Assembly (NCBI GenBank): GCA_947178015.1
Contig: CAMWWW010000116.1
Coordinates: 1 to 7,110, forward strand
Direction of reading: 5' to 3'
Origin: an uncultured Clostridia bacterium
Lineage (GTDB): Bacteria > Bacillota > Clostridia > Lachnospirales > Lachnospiraceae
Length of the DNA: 7,110 bases
Within the stretch, counting starts at the first letter, position 1. Every line of letters begins with the position of its first letter. The notes under the pieces are model-generated. The model did not search any database and was not told the DNA's origin. It worked only from the letters and a program-made list of their open reading frames with translations. Shown here one piece after another: positions 1 through 7,109 of the stretch. The translations under genes were made by a program, and so were the position numbers.

Positions 1-405
1 TCTTTTTAGTGCCTGTGCGTAGCGTTGTTTTTCCATATAAGAATCTGCCAGCAACTTCAATCTTTCCGGGCGGCTTAATTCCACAAAAGCATACAATTTA
101 TTTTTCAGAAGGAGAAGCTCCTCCTTATCATAATAATTTGCCGCCTCGCAAACCACCAGAATCATCTCGGCAAAACTGCGGCTGCTGTCTATATATGCAG
201 AAAGAGTATCCGCAAGCTCCTCAAGCGCAAGCTCTGTCCTGAGATATGTAATTAGTTCCGGCGAAAAAAACGCCTCTGTCACATGATAGATATTCTGATA
301 TAGATAATAGCACAGCTCCTCCAAAGACCAGATCTCCTCCCCGCTCTCTGCTATCACATAGGGCTTCTCTCCTCTTTTGCTGTTGCAAAGCAATAACCCA
401 CTCAT
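1..405 (-). CDS. Partial helical-repeat (probably TPR-like) protein, N-terminal 135 residues
   Basis: An open frame of 135 codons starts at the ATG at 405-403 and runs off the left edge with no stop, so the C-terminus is missing. The start is supported by a purine-rich ribosome binding site (AGGGGG, 9 nt upstream) and by its position 34 bp after the stop of the preceding gene. The protein begins MSGLLLCNSKRGEKPYVI, has a segment with WSLEELCYYLYQNIY at residues 26-40, and is then nearly all predicted amphipathic helix, rich in Leu, Glu and Tyr. The last visible residues (about 119-133, LADSYMEKQRYAQAL) have the spacing of a TPR helix (A..Y....RY..AL). There is no signal peptide or membrane segment, so it is probably cytosolic. 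I recall similar proteins in Lachnospiraceae next to the two upstream families, but cannot confirm this. Function is unknown; its place in the operon suggests it works with the Hsp70-like protein and the large repeat protein. Confidence 0.85.
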   Translation of the reverse strand, partial: MSGLLLCNSKRGEKPYVIAESGEEIWSLEELCYYLYQNIYHVTEAFFSPELITYLRTELALEELADTLSAYIDSSRSFAEMILVVCEAANYYDKEELLLLKNKLYAFVELSRPERLKLLADSYMEKQRYAQALKR

Positions 406-439
406 TTCTTTCTGCCCCCTTTAACCTATCGCCTGTGCA

Positions 440-1504
440 CTACCCAATCACAATATCTTTCCTGACGGATACTTCACTTGCCTTCACCATACTTCCAAAT
501 CCCAGATCCCGCACAAGAATCACGCCATGTCTGTCATTGACAAAGGCAAGACTAAGCTCCAGCCGCGTCATGCGCCTCTCTCTCTTGGGAAAGTCCTCCA
601 ACGAGATCGTTTCTGTCTTCTCTTCGCCCTTCCATGAGCGAAGTATCAAAGTCAGCTCAGACAAGCTATCTGGTATCGCCTCTATCAATGCCCTTGCCTC
701 ATACCAGTTCATACCAGCCTTCGCAAGATATAACAGACGGCGCTCCTCCTTTACCTGAACCGGAATTAGGATCGACGCCCCCAGACGATTTTTACACAAA
801 AACTGAACTTGATCAAAGGCGCGGGCATGGACGCGATCGTACGCCGCATAAGAGGCAGCTCTGGTGTAAAGGTTTAAGCCCTTAAAAACCCGGCGCCTAT
901 TGCAAAGATAAGGCAGACTTTCTTTCTCCCACTCCTTTTCAAAAAAACCCTCGCCAATCAGATACACCGCACTGATCAATCGTCTGTCCAGCCTCTCTTT
1001 TGCGAGCCGCAAAAACGTCTCATCGGACGGCTCCTCGTAATTCATCTCATCAAGCTCTTCCACCATAAGCTCGGCTGTAATGCTTGCGTTTCCTCTCTGC
1101 ACATGCAGATTTCGATAAACACATCCCTCCCGCGAAAAATCAAAGAACACCACATCATTGTTCCACAAACTCCGCTCTTGATTGAGGGCAAAATAGATAC
1201 ATGCCTCCTCTCTGCCTTGAAGATGGATGGCATCCTCCTTGATACCAAGCTCTCTACACGCTTTCTCTACCGCTTCCGCCTTCTCAAGCGTGAAGTCTGA
1301 CAGCACCAGATCAATGCTGCTTATATCGGCAAGGACCTCCAGACCCGGTATGGCAAGCAAACAGTCTCTAAGATAAGACAAATCCTTCTCCGTCGCAAAC
1401 AATGTCTCCAATGTCTCCGGTTCTGTCATCCCCTCTGTCATATAACTGATCTGTGTCACCTCGCTGCCAATGTCCACTCCGGCTGTCCAATATCCCTTCT
1501 GCAT
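440..1504 (-). CDS. Minimal divergent Hsp70-like protein (ASKHA fold plus DnaK-like beta domain; probably DUF5716 family)
   Basis: This 354-residue protein has the order of motifs of an actin/Hsp70 nucleotide-binding fold. Residues 9-17 (GVDIGSEVT) match the phosphate-1 loop. Residues 85-107 (LGI...LQGREEACIYFAL) match connect-1. Residues 117-131 (DVVFFDFSREGCVYR) sit where phosphate-2 should be. Residues 179-188 (AVYLIGEGFF) match the adenosine loop, and 207-223 (FKGLNLYTRAASYAAYD) match connect-2. Asp11 and Asp122 are kept, but the glycine-rich part of phosphate-2 is missing, so ATP hydrolysis may be weak or absent. Residues about 283-340 resemble the end of the DnaK substrate-binding beta domain: the RRMTRLELSLAF segment, then DRHGVILVRD, parallels the DnaK run RG.P.IEVTF, then DADGIL.V.A.D. 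The nucleotide domain is much shorter than in DnaK and no helical lid follows. There is no signal peptide or membrane segment. The start ATG has a GGGGGCGAAAGG purine run just upstream. The family name DUF5716 is from memory; the fold assignment is inference from motifs. Confidence 0.85.
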   Translation of the reverse strand: MQKGYWTAGVDIGSEVTQISYMTEGMTEPETLETLFATEKDLSYLRDCLLAIPGLEVLADISSIDLVLSDFTLEKAEAVEKACRELGIKEDAIHLQGREEACIYFALNQERSLWNNDVVFFDFSREGCVYRNLHVQRGNASITAELMVEELDEMNYEEPSDETFLRLAKERLDRRLISAVYLIGEGFFEKEWEKESLPYLCNRRRVFKGLNLYTRAASYAAYDRVHARAFDQVQFLCKNRLGASILIPVQVKEERRLLYLAKAGMNWYEARALIEAIPDSLSELTLILRSWKGEEKTETISLEDFPKRERRMTRLELSLAFVNDRHGVILVRDLGFGSMVKASEVSVRKDIVIG

Positions 1505-1562
1505 CCTTTCGCCCCCATGCTGTAATCTTTTCTTAATTTAAACGAGATCCGAAAGGCCAAGC

Positions 1563-4500
1563 CTACAAGATGGCAAAGCCCTTCTCCGCAAGCGTTTTTT
1601 TCTCTGCATACGACCGCATTAGTTCCTTTAAGGTGACAGTGTCCCTAAGCTCCACACATGCACAGATATCATTGAGCAGACGATAACGGCTCTCATTTCC
1701 CGCCGTCTCAAAGCTGTCCATCAGCAAAGTATCCTTCTTTGTCAGCCTTTCCCCATCCTGCCCGCACTCTGCTATATAATACCGCAGTCTCTCTCCATAA
1801 AACAACGTGATCTCCATCACATAAAATGCTGCATAGGATCGTTCCATCCGCTTGATCTCATATACCTTCTTGCCTGAGATCCCTGTATCCAGCATATAAT
1901 GAATCTCCACTACATCCTCTGTTTTGCTCTGATACTCTATAATGGTCTTATCGCGCAAGTATGGAACAAGCTCCATATAACGCTCGAATTTCTTATAAAA
2001 CCCAAAGCACTTATTTTCCTCAAGAAACTCATCCATCAGGACCTTGGCAAGCTTTACATGCGATGCAGAAAGCATCTCTTGCTCAGAATAGAACCGAAGA
2101 AGCGCCAGCCTGCAAATATCTGGCACCTCCTTTCTGTGCTGGATATATTCCTGCTCTATAAAGTAGAAAAGTCTGTCACTCGCTGCCTGATTATACACAA
2201 AATACCCATGCGCCTGCTGTGCCAGACATGCGCCTATCAGCATCTGATTGGCACCCTTCTTATAATATACCTCAAAAACCTCCATCAGATGAGCCAAGCT
2301 GCTGCCACAAAATAACATCTGTGCAAGCAGACGCTCCTCTAACTCTGTGGCATCTATCGAGAAGTCAATGGCGGCACGCCATAAGATTAGCATATTCCTT
2401 GTCGTGCTGTTATAATACTTTAACAGATAAGATAAGATCATCTCATCGTATTTTCCTCTGAAAAATACACTGGCACATAATTCCAGAAGAAATTCTTCCT
2501 TCTCCCTCTCCTTTGCCCAGAGAAGGTAAATGCAAAGCTTCATCAGACGATTGACCGCTATTTTTTCATAACCGTACCGCCTCAGTGCCTGATATGCCTC
2601 CTCATACATCGCTCTTGCAATCATAAGCTCCACAAGATGCAGCCGCTCCCTCACCAGCAAGCCATCCATATCAAGCTGTTTTAGCTGCTCCTCCAGCTTA
2701 TCCCCATCATAATTCTCCATATAATACTCTATGATTCTCTGGCTAAGCTGGTTTTTGTAGTACTGCCTGACCAAAGGCGACGCAAGTGCCTGCTGATACA
2801 GCTCCATATCTGCGCCTCCCGTCCGATACATCCCCTCTTTCTCACAGATATGAAGCCACAAAAGAACGTCACCCTTATCCAGCTCATAGCAGCTTCGAAT
2901 CATCGCCTCCTCGTGAAACAGCGGGACTGGCTCTGCACTTCGTTTGTTTTGCGCAGAGTTTTTCTCCTGCCGGACAGGCAGTATTAAAAAACGCCTTCCT
3001 CTGTTATCCTCATGGATCACCGCCGCCTCATCTGTATAGAGCGGCACACATGCTCCGCCGTTCTCTATCGGCACCGAAAACTCCTTGGTACATTCCTTGT
3101 GTCGAACAATTATCCTTCCCTGCCTGCCCTCCGCCTGTATCCAAGCAGACAACAGTATCTGCGGATACGGCTTTGCCATCTCCTTATTTAACAAGGATGG
3201 CTTTATTGCTTTTTTATAAATATAAGCAAGCTTGCGGCTGATATTCCCCTTTGCTGCCTGCTCCATGGCAAATTGTTCAATCGCTGCCCTGTGATTTTTT
3301 AAAATAGAACCATTCTCTGGATCATGCCGCAGTAGATTTTCATATAGCTTTTCCTTCGCCCTGTCGCTTAGGCTATTGTCAAATGAAAAATACATCGCGG
3401 CAAGCTTTGGGATCGGTTCTCTCGAATTTTCTGGGAAAGTTTCCAGATATGCCTCATAGAGCCCTGCAATCCCACACTGCGAGACAATCCCTTCTTCATA
3501 CCATTTAAAATATTGTTTCTCCACCCTTCTATCCCGAATAAAAAGAGAAAGAAGGCTCTCCAAGATCAATTTATTTTTATATTTTTCATACAACAGCTCC
3601 AGAATACGATACAGCACCAAATTTCCGCTTTTCTCAAGCTGGCTCTGCTCTGCAATTAAAAGCCCCGCCTTCTCCGAAAGCGCGCCATGCCGCACGCCCC
3701 ACCAGACCACCTGAAGCTCAAAGCCATTTAAAACACGGACAAGCTCTGGCTGCTCATTGATAACAGCGCAAGCCTCATAATATAAAAATGGACTTCTCGC
3801 TCCCTTTGTGTACTGCTCCTTTAGCCTGACCAATTTAAGACTCTTATTCTGTGCATATTCCTCATCCAGATACAAAAGAATCCAAAGAATCTGCCACGAA
3901 TCCTTTCCTCCCTCATACAGACGGCGAACCGTGAGCAGTGTCTCCTGCAGCACCCTATCGTCACGAAGATACAAAACCTTGACATAGAGATAATAAGCAT
4001 AAAGCTCCGGTTGACGCTCCTTACATCGAAGCACCCTGTCTTCCATATGCTGCAACAAAAAGCCGGCTTCTTTACTCTTTTTCTGGGTAAGAATCAGATG
4101 AATCTGCAAAAGCTCCAAAAACAATGGAGCATCTGGCTGGCTGATCAGACGCTCTATCTGCTTGAGGGAACGCTTGCACCATGCTTCTGTGTTTATCTTG
4201 TGCAGACGGAAAGAAAAATAGTCCTCCGCCAGCTTATAGAGTCCTTTTTTAAGCTCTTTCTGTAACCTTCGCTGCTCCAATGTCTTAACACGCTTTACAG
4301 AATCTCGGTATTTCTCTACAAAAATCTCAACACAAAGCTCCTGATATGGCGTGACAATAAAAATCCTGCCAAAATTTTTCCCTGCATGAACCTTATTTTC
4401 CTCAACAGTATAGAAAAGAGGAAACATACTGCCTGAAAAATCTTCGCTGGTAAACCTGCTCCGCTCAATCTTAATAAAATCCCCGTCCGTCTTAATCTCA

Positions 4501-5174
4501 ATGGGAAGATAGCCCCAGCCGCTCTTTGTTAAAGTGATGGTATTTCCCACCGTATGCTCAAACGCAGCATACTCCTGCCGCTCCTCCCCTACCGCAAGCA
4601 TGACTCTGGACTTTTTATGGACGGAAACCAAGAATTCCTCCATCGCTGTATCTGCACAGGCGCTGTCCCTCAGTATCTCATACACCGCGCGGGCATGTGG
4701 ATTTGCTACCAGAAAAATATCTGCAAAATCGGGAGATAGAAATAATCTCTTTGCTTCCTCATAATGATTCCGAACCAGATTAGCAAAATGGAACAAATTC
4801 CGAATCTTCCCCATCGAGGTCATCGCAAAGGGGGCTTCTATCTGTATCTTGCAGGGAAGCTTAAGCTCCCCGCCATCACTTACAATATAGATACCGCCCT
4901 TACACTCCTCCCCCGCTGCCAAGCCATTGCCATGAATCTCATAATGAATCTCCGCCTGTTTTCCAATAAAAGACGTTTCCTTAAGAACAATGCGCCCTGT
5001 ATCCGTGTAGAGAAGTCCCCTCGCCTCCTGCCCACTCAAGCTCCGAATCAGAAAGCTGCCAGACAGGACGCCATCTGTACAGATGGCACCTTCAATACTT
5101 CCGGCGGATAATTCCAGCTCTGGAACACTATGTTCAAAAATACCTTTTGACAGTTTGCTGATCTTTGCCTTCAT
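1563..5174 (-). CDS. Giant beta-sandwich plus helical-repeat scaffold protein (probably DUF5717 family)
   Basis: The product is 1203 residues long with no signal peptide or membrane segment, so it is predicted cytosolic. Residues about 15-115 and 205-290 are beta-rich and look like two Ig-like domains. They end in similar strands: GGIYIVSDGGELKLPCKIQI (93-112) and GRIFIVTPYQELCVEIFVEK (269-288). The piece between them (about 118-180) is helical. From about 295 to 665 the chain is helical with repeated, irregular TPR-like hairpins. Residues about 675-735 form a third beta-rich insert, and 755-1075 is a second helical-repeat block. A beta-containing tail (about 1078-1140) is followed by a final helical segment. 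I recognise this architecture as the Lachnospiraceae family I remember as DUF5717; no function is known. The ATG at 5174-5172 is preceded by GATGAGG six bases upstream, a good ribosome binding site, 32 bp after the phosphodiesterase stop. The frame is intact. The helical blocks suggest a protein-binding scaffold, which is inference. Confidence 0.88.
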   Translation of the reverse strand: MKAKISKLSKGIFEHSVPELELSAGSIEGAICTDGVLSGSFLIRSLSGQEARGLLYTDTGRIVLKETSFIGKQAEIHYEIHGNGLAAGEECKGGIYIVSDGGELKLPCKIQIEAPFAMTSMGKIRNLFHFANLVRNHYEEAKRLFLSPDFADIFLVANPHARAVYEILRDSACADTAMEEFLVSVHKKSRVMLAVGEERQEYAAFEHTVGNTITLTKSGWGYLPIEIKTDGDFIKIERSRFTSEDFSGSMFPLFYTVEENKVHAGKNFGRIFIVTPYQELCVEIFVEKYRDSVKRVKTLEQRRLQKELKKGLYKLAEDYFSFRLHKINTEAWCKRSLKQIERLISQPDAPLFLELLQIHLILTQKKSKEAGFLLQHMEDRVLRCKERQPELYAYYLYVKVLYLRDDRVLQETLLTVRRLYEGGKDSWQILWILLYLDEEYAQNKSLKLVRLKEQYTKGARSPFLYYEACAVINEQPELVRVLNGFELQVVWWGVRHGALSEKAGLLIAEQSQLEKSGNLVLYRILELLYEKYKNKLILESLLSLFIRDRRVEKQYFKWYEEGIVSQCGIAGLYEAYLETFPENSREPIPKLAAMYFSFDNSLSDRAKEKLYENLLRHDPENGSILKNHRAAIEQFAMEQAAKGNISRKLAYIYKKAIKPSLLNKEMAKPYPQILLSAWIQAEGRQGRIIVRHKECTKEFSVPIENGGACVPLYTDEAAVIHEDNRGRRFLILPVRQEKNSAQNKRSAEPVPLFHEEAMIRSCYELDKGDVLLWLHICEKEGMYRTGGADMELYQQALASPLVRQYYKNQLSQRIIEYYMENYDGDKLEEQLKQLDMDGLLVRERLHLVELMIARAMYEEAYQALRRYGYEKIAVNRLMKLCIYLLWAKEREKEEFLLELCASVFFRGKYDEMILSYLLKYYNSTTRNMLILWRAAIDFSIDATELEERLLAQMLFCGSSLAHLMEVFEVYYKKGANQMLIGACLAQQAHGYFVYNQAASDRLFYFIEQEYIQHRKEVPDICRLALLRFYSEQEMLSASHVKLAKVLMDEFLEENKCFGFYKKFERYMELVPYLRDKTIIEYQSKTEDVVEIHYMLDTGISGKKVYEIKRMERSYAAFYVMEITLFYGERLRYYIAECGQDGERLTKKDTLLMDSFETAGNESRYRLLNDICACVELRDTVTLKELMRSYAEKKTLAEKGFAIL

Positions 5175-5180
5175 AATTTA

Positions 5181-5187
5181 CCTCATC
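5181..5187 (-). promoter_or_regulatory. Ribosome binding site of the 1203-residue scaffold gene
   Basis: The minus strand reads GATGAGG here, followed by TAAATT-type spacing of six bases and then the ATG at 5174. This fixes the start of the large gene. It lies in the 32 bp gap after the phosphodiesterase stop, which holds no promoter or terminator that I can see. Confidence 0.7.
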
Positions 5188-5206
5188 TTCACTATTACAT
5201 TTCAGT

Positions 5207-6514
5207 TTAGCATAGGCTTTCCCCGGCGTCAAGAATATCCAGAACTCTGCCGGCCGTCTCCCCCAGAGACAGCCCCAGAAGTGCTGCGATAGTGGGTCCT
5301 TCATCCACCAGCGACATCCTGCCAATCTGCACTCTCTTTTGTATCCCGCACCCGGAGGCGATAAAAATTGTCTGATAATCTGGCAGATCTGGATGATAAC
5401 CGTGAACCCCCTTCATCATATGGGGGATACCGCATCCAACCTCCGCCTTTGCTGTAAGAACATCCATCTCATCAAGAAAATACCATCCTTCTTCAGCCTC
5501 AAGCATACAAGCACAGCCACCGTCCGCTCCCATCTGCGCTGCCTCCCGCCTGCTGTAAATACGCTTAATCGCCCAAGGATAACATTCTTTCAGCTCTTGA
5601 ACCGCCTGCACAATCCTCTTCTTTTCCTCTCTGCCAAGCCCCTTTGCCGCATAAATATAACAAGAGCCATCACAATTGTGCGCATAAGCCTGAAAACTCT
5701 TGATCCTATCGTCCTTCACCTGAATCAGCCCCTTCTCCCTCAGCCAATAATTCGGATAAAGTACCCACTCTGCATCCTTCTGACTGTGATCGCCGAGAAT
5801 AAACAACGCGGTTTTCTCATAGATCCCTTCCTCCTGCAGCAGCGCAATCAACTCTCCAATTCTCCTATCATGCCGCATCAGCGCTTCATTCGCCTGCTTT
5901 GAATCCACCCCATATAAATGACGATTGGTATCCACATCGGTCATATGCACAAGCATAAGCTGCGGATGATAGGTCTTTATCGTATAAAGCATAGAGGCAT
6001 GTACAAAATTGTCAAGCTGCGGCTGGCTCACGCCCTTTCTCATCGAACCAAACCGCCGATTTAACTCCAACTCAAATGGAATCGTCCCATTTAACATAGA
6101 AACAGAAATCTGATTCTGCCATGGACGATTTGGAAGGATCTCAGGAAGGTTATAGGAAATACGCGCTCCGCCCGTCACGGGCCAAAGAAGAGCCGCCGTT
6201 CTTATGCCGTTCTTCTCTGCCTCCTCATATAAAGTATTCTTCTTAACCGCCCTTCTCTTCCAAAACCAATCCGGCTTCTCCATGCGGGGCTGCAACTTTG
6301 TATTATTTACAATCCCATGCACATTGGGATACTGACCTGTCACTATGCTGGTATGGGCAGGATAAGTAATGCTGGGATACACCGATAATACTTCCGTAGA
6401 ATAAGAGGCGTCCACAAGAAGCTTCTTTATATTTGGCTGCTCGCTCAAAAATTTAAAATCCCTCGCGCCCACAGCATCTAATGATAGTATGATACAATAT
6501 TCTGCCTGCTTCAT
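5207..6514 (-). CDS. Cytosolic alkaline phosphatase superfamily phosphodiesterase / nucleotide pyrophosphatase-like enzyme
   Basis: This 435-residue protein belongs to the type I phosphodiesterase/nucleotide pyrophosphatase group of the alkaline phosphatase superfamily, which cleaves phosphoesters using two metal ions, usually zinc. Numbered from the chosen start, the signature residues are present. Asp13 is in IILSLDAVGAR. Thr50 is the nucleophile in SITYPAHTSIVTG. Asp193 or Asp195, with His199, lies in MTDVDTNRHLYG. Asp242 and His243 are in ILGDHSQ, and His371 is in KGVHGYHP. The length is normal for a compact member. It lacks a signal peptide, unlike many secreted relatives, so it probably acts on an intracellular substrate; which one cannot be told. 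I chose the ATG at 6514 because homology begins directly after it and a strong purine run lies 12 bases upstream. An in-frame ATG at 6565 would add 17 residues, mostly basic, with a poorer ribosome site. It is the first gene after a strong promoter and 32 bp from the scaffold gene, so probably the head of the operon. Confidence 0.92.
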   Translation of the reverse strand: MKQAEYCIILSLDAVGARDFKFLSEQPNIKKLLVDASYSTEVLSVYPSITYPAHTSIVTGQYPNVHGIVNNTKLQPRMEKPDWFWKRRAVKKNTLYEEAEKNGIRTAALLWPVTGGARISYNLPEILPNRPWQNQISVSMLNGTIPFELELNRRFGSMRKGVSQPQLDNFVHASMLYTIKTYHPQLMLVHMTDVDTNRHLYGVDSKQANEALMRHDRRIGELIALLQEEGIYEKTALFILGDHSQKDAEWVLYPNYWLREKGLIQVKDDRIKSFQAYAHNCDGSCYIYAAKGLGREEKKRIVQAVQELKECYPWAIKRIYSRREAAQMGADGGCACMLEAEEGWYFLDEMDVLTAKAEVGCGIPHMMKGVHGYHPDLPDYQTIFIASGCGIQKRVQIGRMSLVDEGPTIAALLGLSLGETAGRVLDILDAGESLC

Positions 6515-6526
6515 AAACTTTGTTAT

Positions 6527-6540
6527 TCTCCTCTTCCTCT
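6527..6540 (-). promoter_or_regulatory. Purine-rich ribosome binding site deciding the phosphodiesterase start
   Basis: The minus strand reads AGAGGAAGAGGAGA, ending 12 bases before the ATG at 6514. The spacing is slightly long, but complementarity to the 16S 3' end is much better than anything at normal distance before the alternative ATG at 6565. This favours the shorter protein. Confidence 0.5.
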
Positions 6541-6591
6541 TCACTTTCACATAGAATCCGCTCATATGCCTGCGGATCGCCTTATATATCT

Positions 6592-6620
6592 ATTATAGAA
6601 TCCCCAGCCGGACAAGTCAA
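6592..6620 (-). promoter_or_regulatory. Sigma-A promoter of the phosphodiesterase operon
   Basis: On the minus strand a -35 box TTGACT (6620-6615) and a perfect -10 box TATAAT (6597-6592) are separated by exactly 17 bases. Transcription would start near 6585, leaving a leader of about 70 bases before the ATG at 6514. It lies between the deacetylase remnant and the phosphodiesterase. No comparable promoter was seen in the later gaps (5175-5206, 1505-1562, 406-439), so it probably drives all the following genes. Confidence 0.85.
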
Positions 6621-6629
6621 CGTCTTGAC
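6616..6629. promoter_or_regulatory. Small palindrome overlapping the -35 box, possible operator
   Basis: The sequence GTCAACGTCTTGAC has perfect 5-base arms (GTCAA and TTGAC) around a 4-base centre, and the left arm is part of the -35 box. A repressor bound here would block RNA polymerase. With arms this short it may also be chance. No regulator gene lies in the window. Confidence 0.25.
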
Positions 6630-6639
6630 ACTCCATGAT

Positions 6640-7041
6640 CTAATCAAATATTAATTCTTCTACGGTAACAAACTCATATCCCTCTTCTGTCAGTATATCC
6701 ACAATTTGCAGTGCCGCTTCCACGGAGGTTTGATATACATCATGCAAGAGAATAATATCGCCGTCCTGAACATGGCTGACCACATAGTCCCTCACACGAA
6801 CGGCATCTTTATATTTCCAGTCCATCGGGTCCAAATCCCACAGCACCACATTCATATCTACCACACAGTTGAGATCCTCGTTCCAATCTCCAAAGGGCGG
6901 ACGGACAAAGCAGGGCAGCTCCTCCGTAATATCAAAGATCGCTGTATTCGTCTTCCAAATCTCTGCACAGCCGGTATCCTTGCCAACCTTGCCAAGCTGA
7001 ATATGCGTATAAGTGTGATTGCCAATCAGATGACCATCTGC
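6640..7041 (-). pseudogene. Polysaccharide deacetylase (NodB domain), 5'-truncated remnant
   Basis: The minus frame from 7041 to the TAG at 6642-6640 encodes 133 residues that match the C-terminal two thirds of a NodB domain (carbohydrate esterase family 4), enzymes that remove N-acetyl groups from chitin-like or peptidoglycan sugars. Four motifs are intact. DGHLIGNHTYTH holds the two metal-binding histidines. RPPFGDWN is motif 3, DLDPMDW motif 4 and GDIILLHD motif 5, with the catalytic His. The end GYEFVTVEELIFD is also typical. Missing is motif 1 (TFDD), which supplies the catalytic base and the third metal ligand, and everything before it. The frame meets a TGA at 7044-7042 exactly where homology stops, and the upstream sequence does not resume it in any frame. 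An internal GTG at 6864 could start a 74-residue ORF, but this would lack the metal-binding histidines. I judge it inactive, cut by an insertion, deletion or rearrangement, unless the break is an assembly artefact. Confidence 0.82.
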
Positions 7042-7046
7042 TCATG

Positions 7047-7109
7047 TTATATAAAGTATAAGTTTTTGTAAAGATAAGTTGTATAGTCATTTTCGGAAAG
7101 GGTCCGCGC
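7047..7109 (-). CDS. Possible C-terminal tail of an unidentified ORF
   Basis: One minus-strand frame is open from the window edge for 20 codons (ending SENDYTTYLYKNLYFI) and stops at TAA (7049-7047). It could be the end of a gene, for example in the element that broke the deacetylase, or simply a short open stretch. I do not recognise it. Twenty codons are too few to decide. Confidence 0.2.
   Translation of the reverse strand, partial: ARTLSENDYTTYLYKNLYFI
7052..7080. repeat. Two imperfect direct repeats, about 17 bp apart
   Basis: TAAAGTATAAGTT (7052-7064) is followed by TAAAGATAAGTT (7069-7080), differing by one inserted T. Their starts are 17 bases apart, and they lie just beyond the deacetylase breakpoint. 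Spaced repeats like these can be protein-binding sites near the end of a mobile element, but AT-rich sequence also gives such repeats by chance. Confidence 0.45.

Noticed and set aside
435..758. Plus-strand ORF of 107 codons opposite the Hsp70-like gene
   Set aside because: It lies wholly antisense to a better supported gene, has low-complexity Ser/Arg/Leu-rich content and no recognisable motif or ribosome binding site.
1554..1564. Short inverted repeat AGGC/GCCT at the end of the scaffold gene, possible terminator
   Set aside because: The stem is only 4 bp with no following run of T on the minus strand, and the next gene starts 58 bp later in the same direction.
2786..3241. Plus-strand ORF of 151 codons opposite the scaffold gene
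   Set aside because: It is Pro/Ser/His-rich, as expected for the antisense of a Glu/Arg/Leu-rich coding region, and shows no motif. The opposite frame is a continuous 1203-codon gene.
5339..5902. Plus-strand ORF of 187 codons opposite the phosphodiesterase
   Set aside because: The minus strand here encodes several conserved phosphodiesterase residues. The antisense product is not recognisable and is best explained as a shadow.
6515..6565. A 17-residue N-terminal extension of the phosphodiesterase from the ATG at 6565
   Set aside because: The extension is basic and outside the family core, and its ribosome site is poor; the ATG at 6514 has a strong purine run. It cannot be fully excluded because the predicted transcript start near 6585 leaves room for it.
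6640..6864. A 74-codon ORF from an internal GTG as an independent small gene
   Set aside because: It is just the end of the deacetylase domain. In-frame homology continues upstream to 7041, so it is part of the truncated remnant.
7047..7072. Minus-strand promoter (TTTACA with TATAAC or TAACAT) in the AT-rich end
   Set aside because: The spacing is 15 bases for one -10 choice, and the other -10 is weak. AT-rich DNA gives such matches easily, and it would transcribe only a broken gene.
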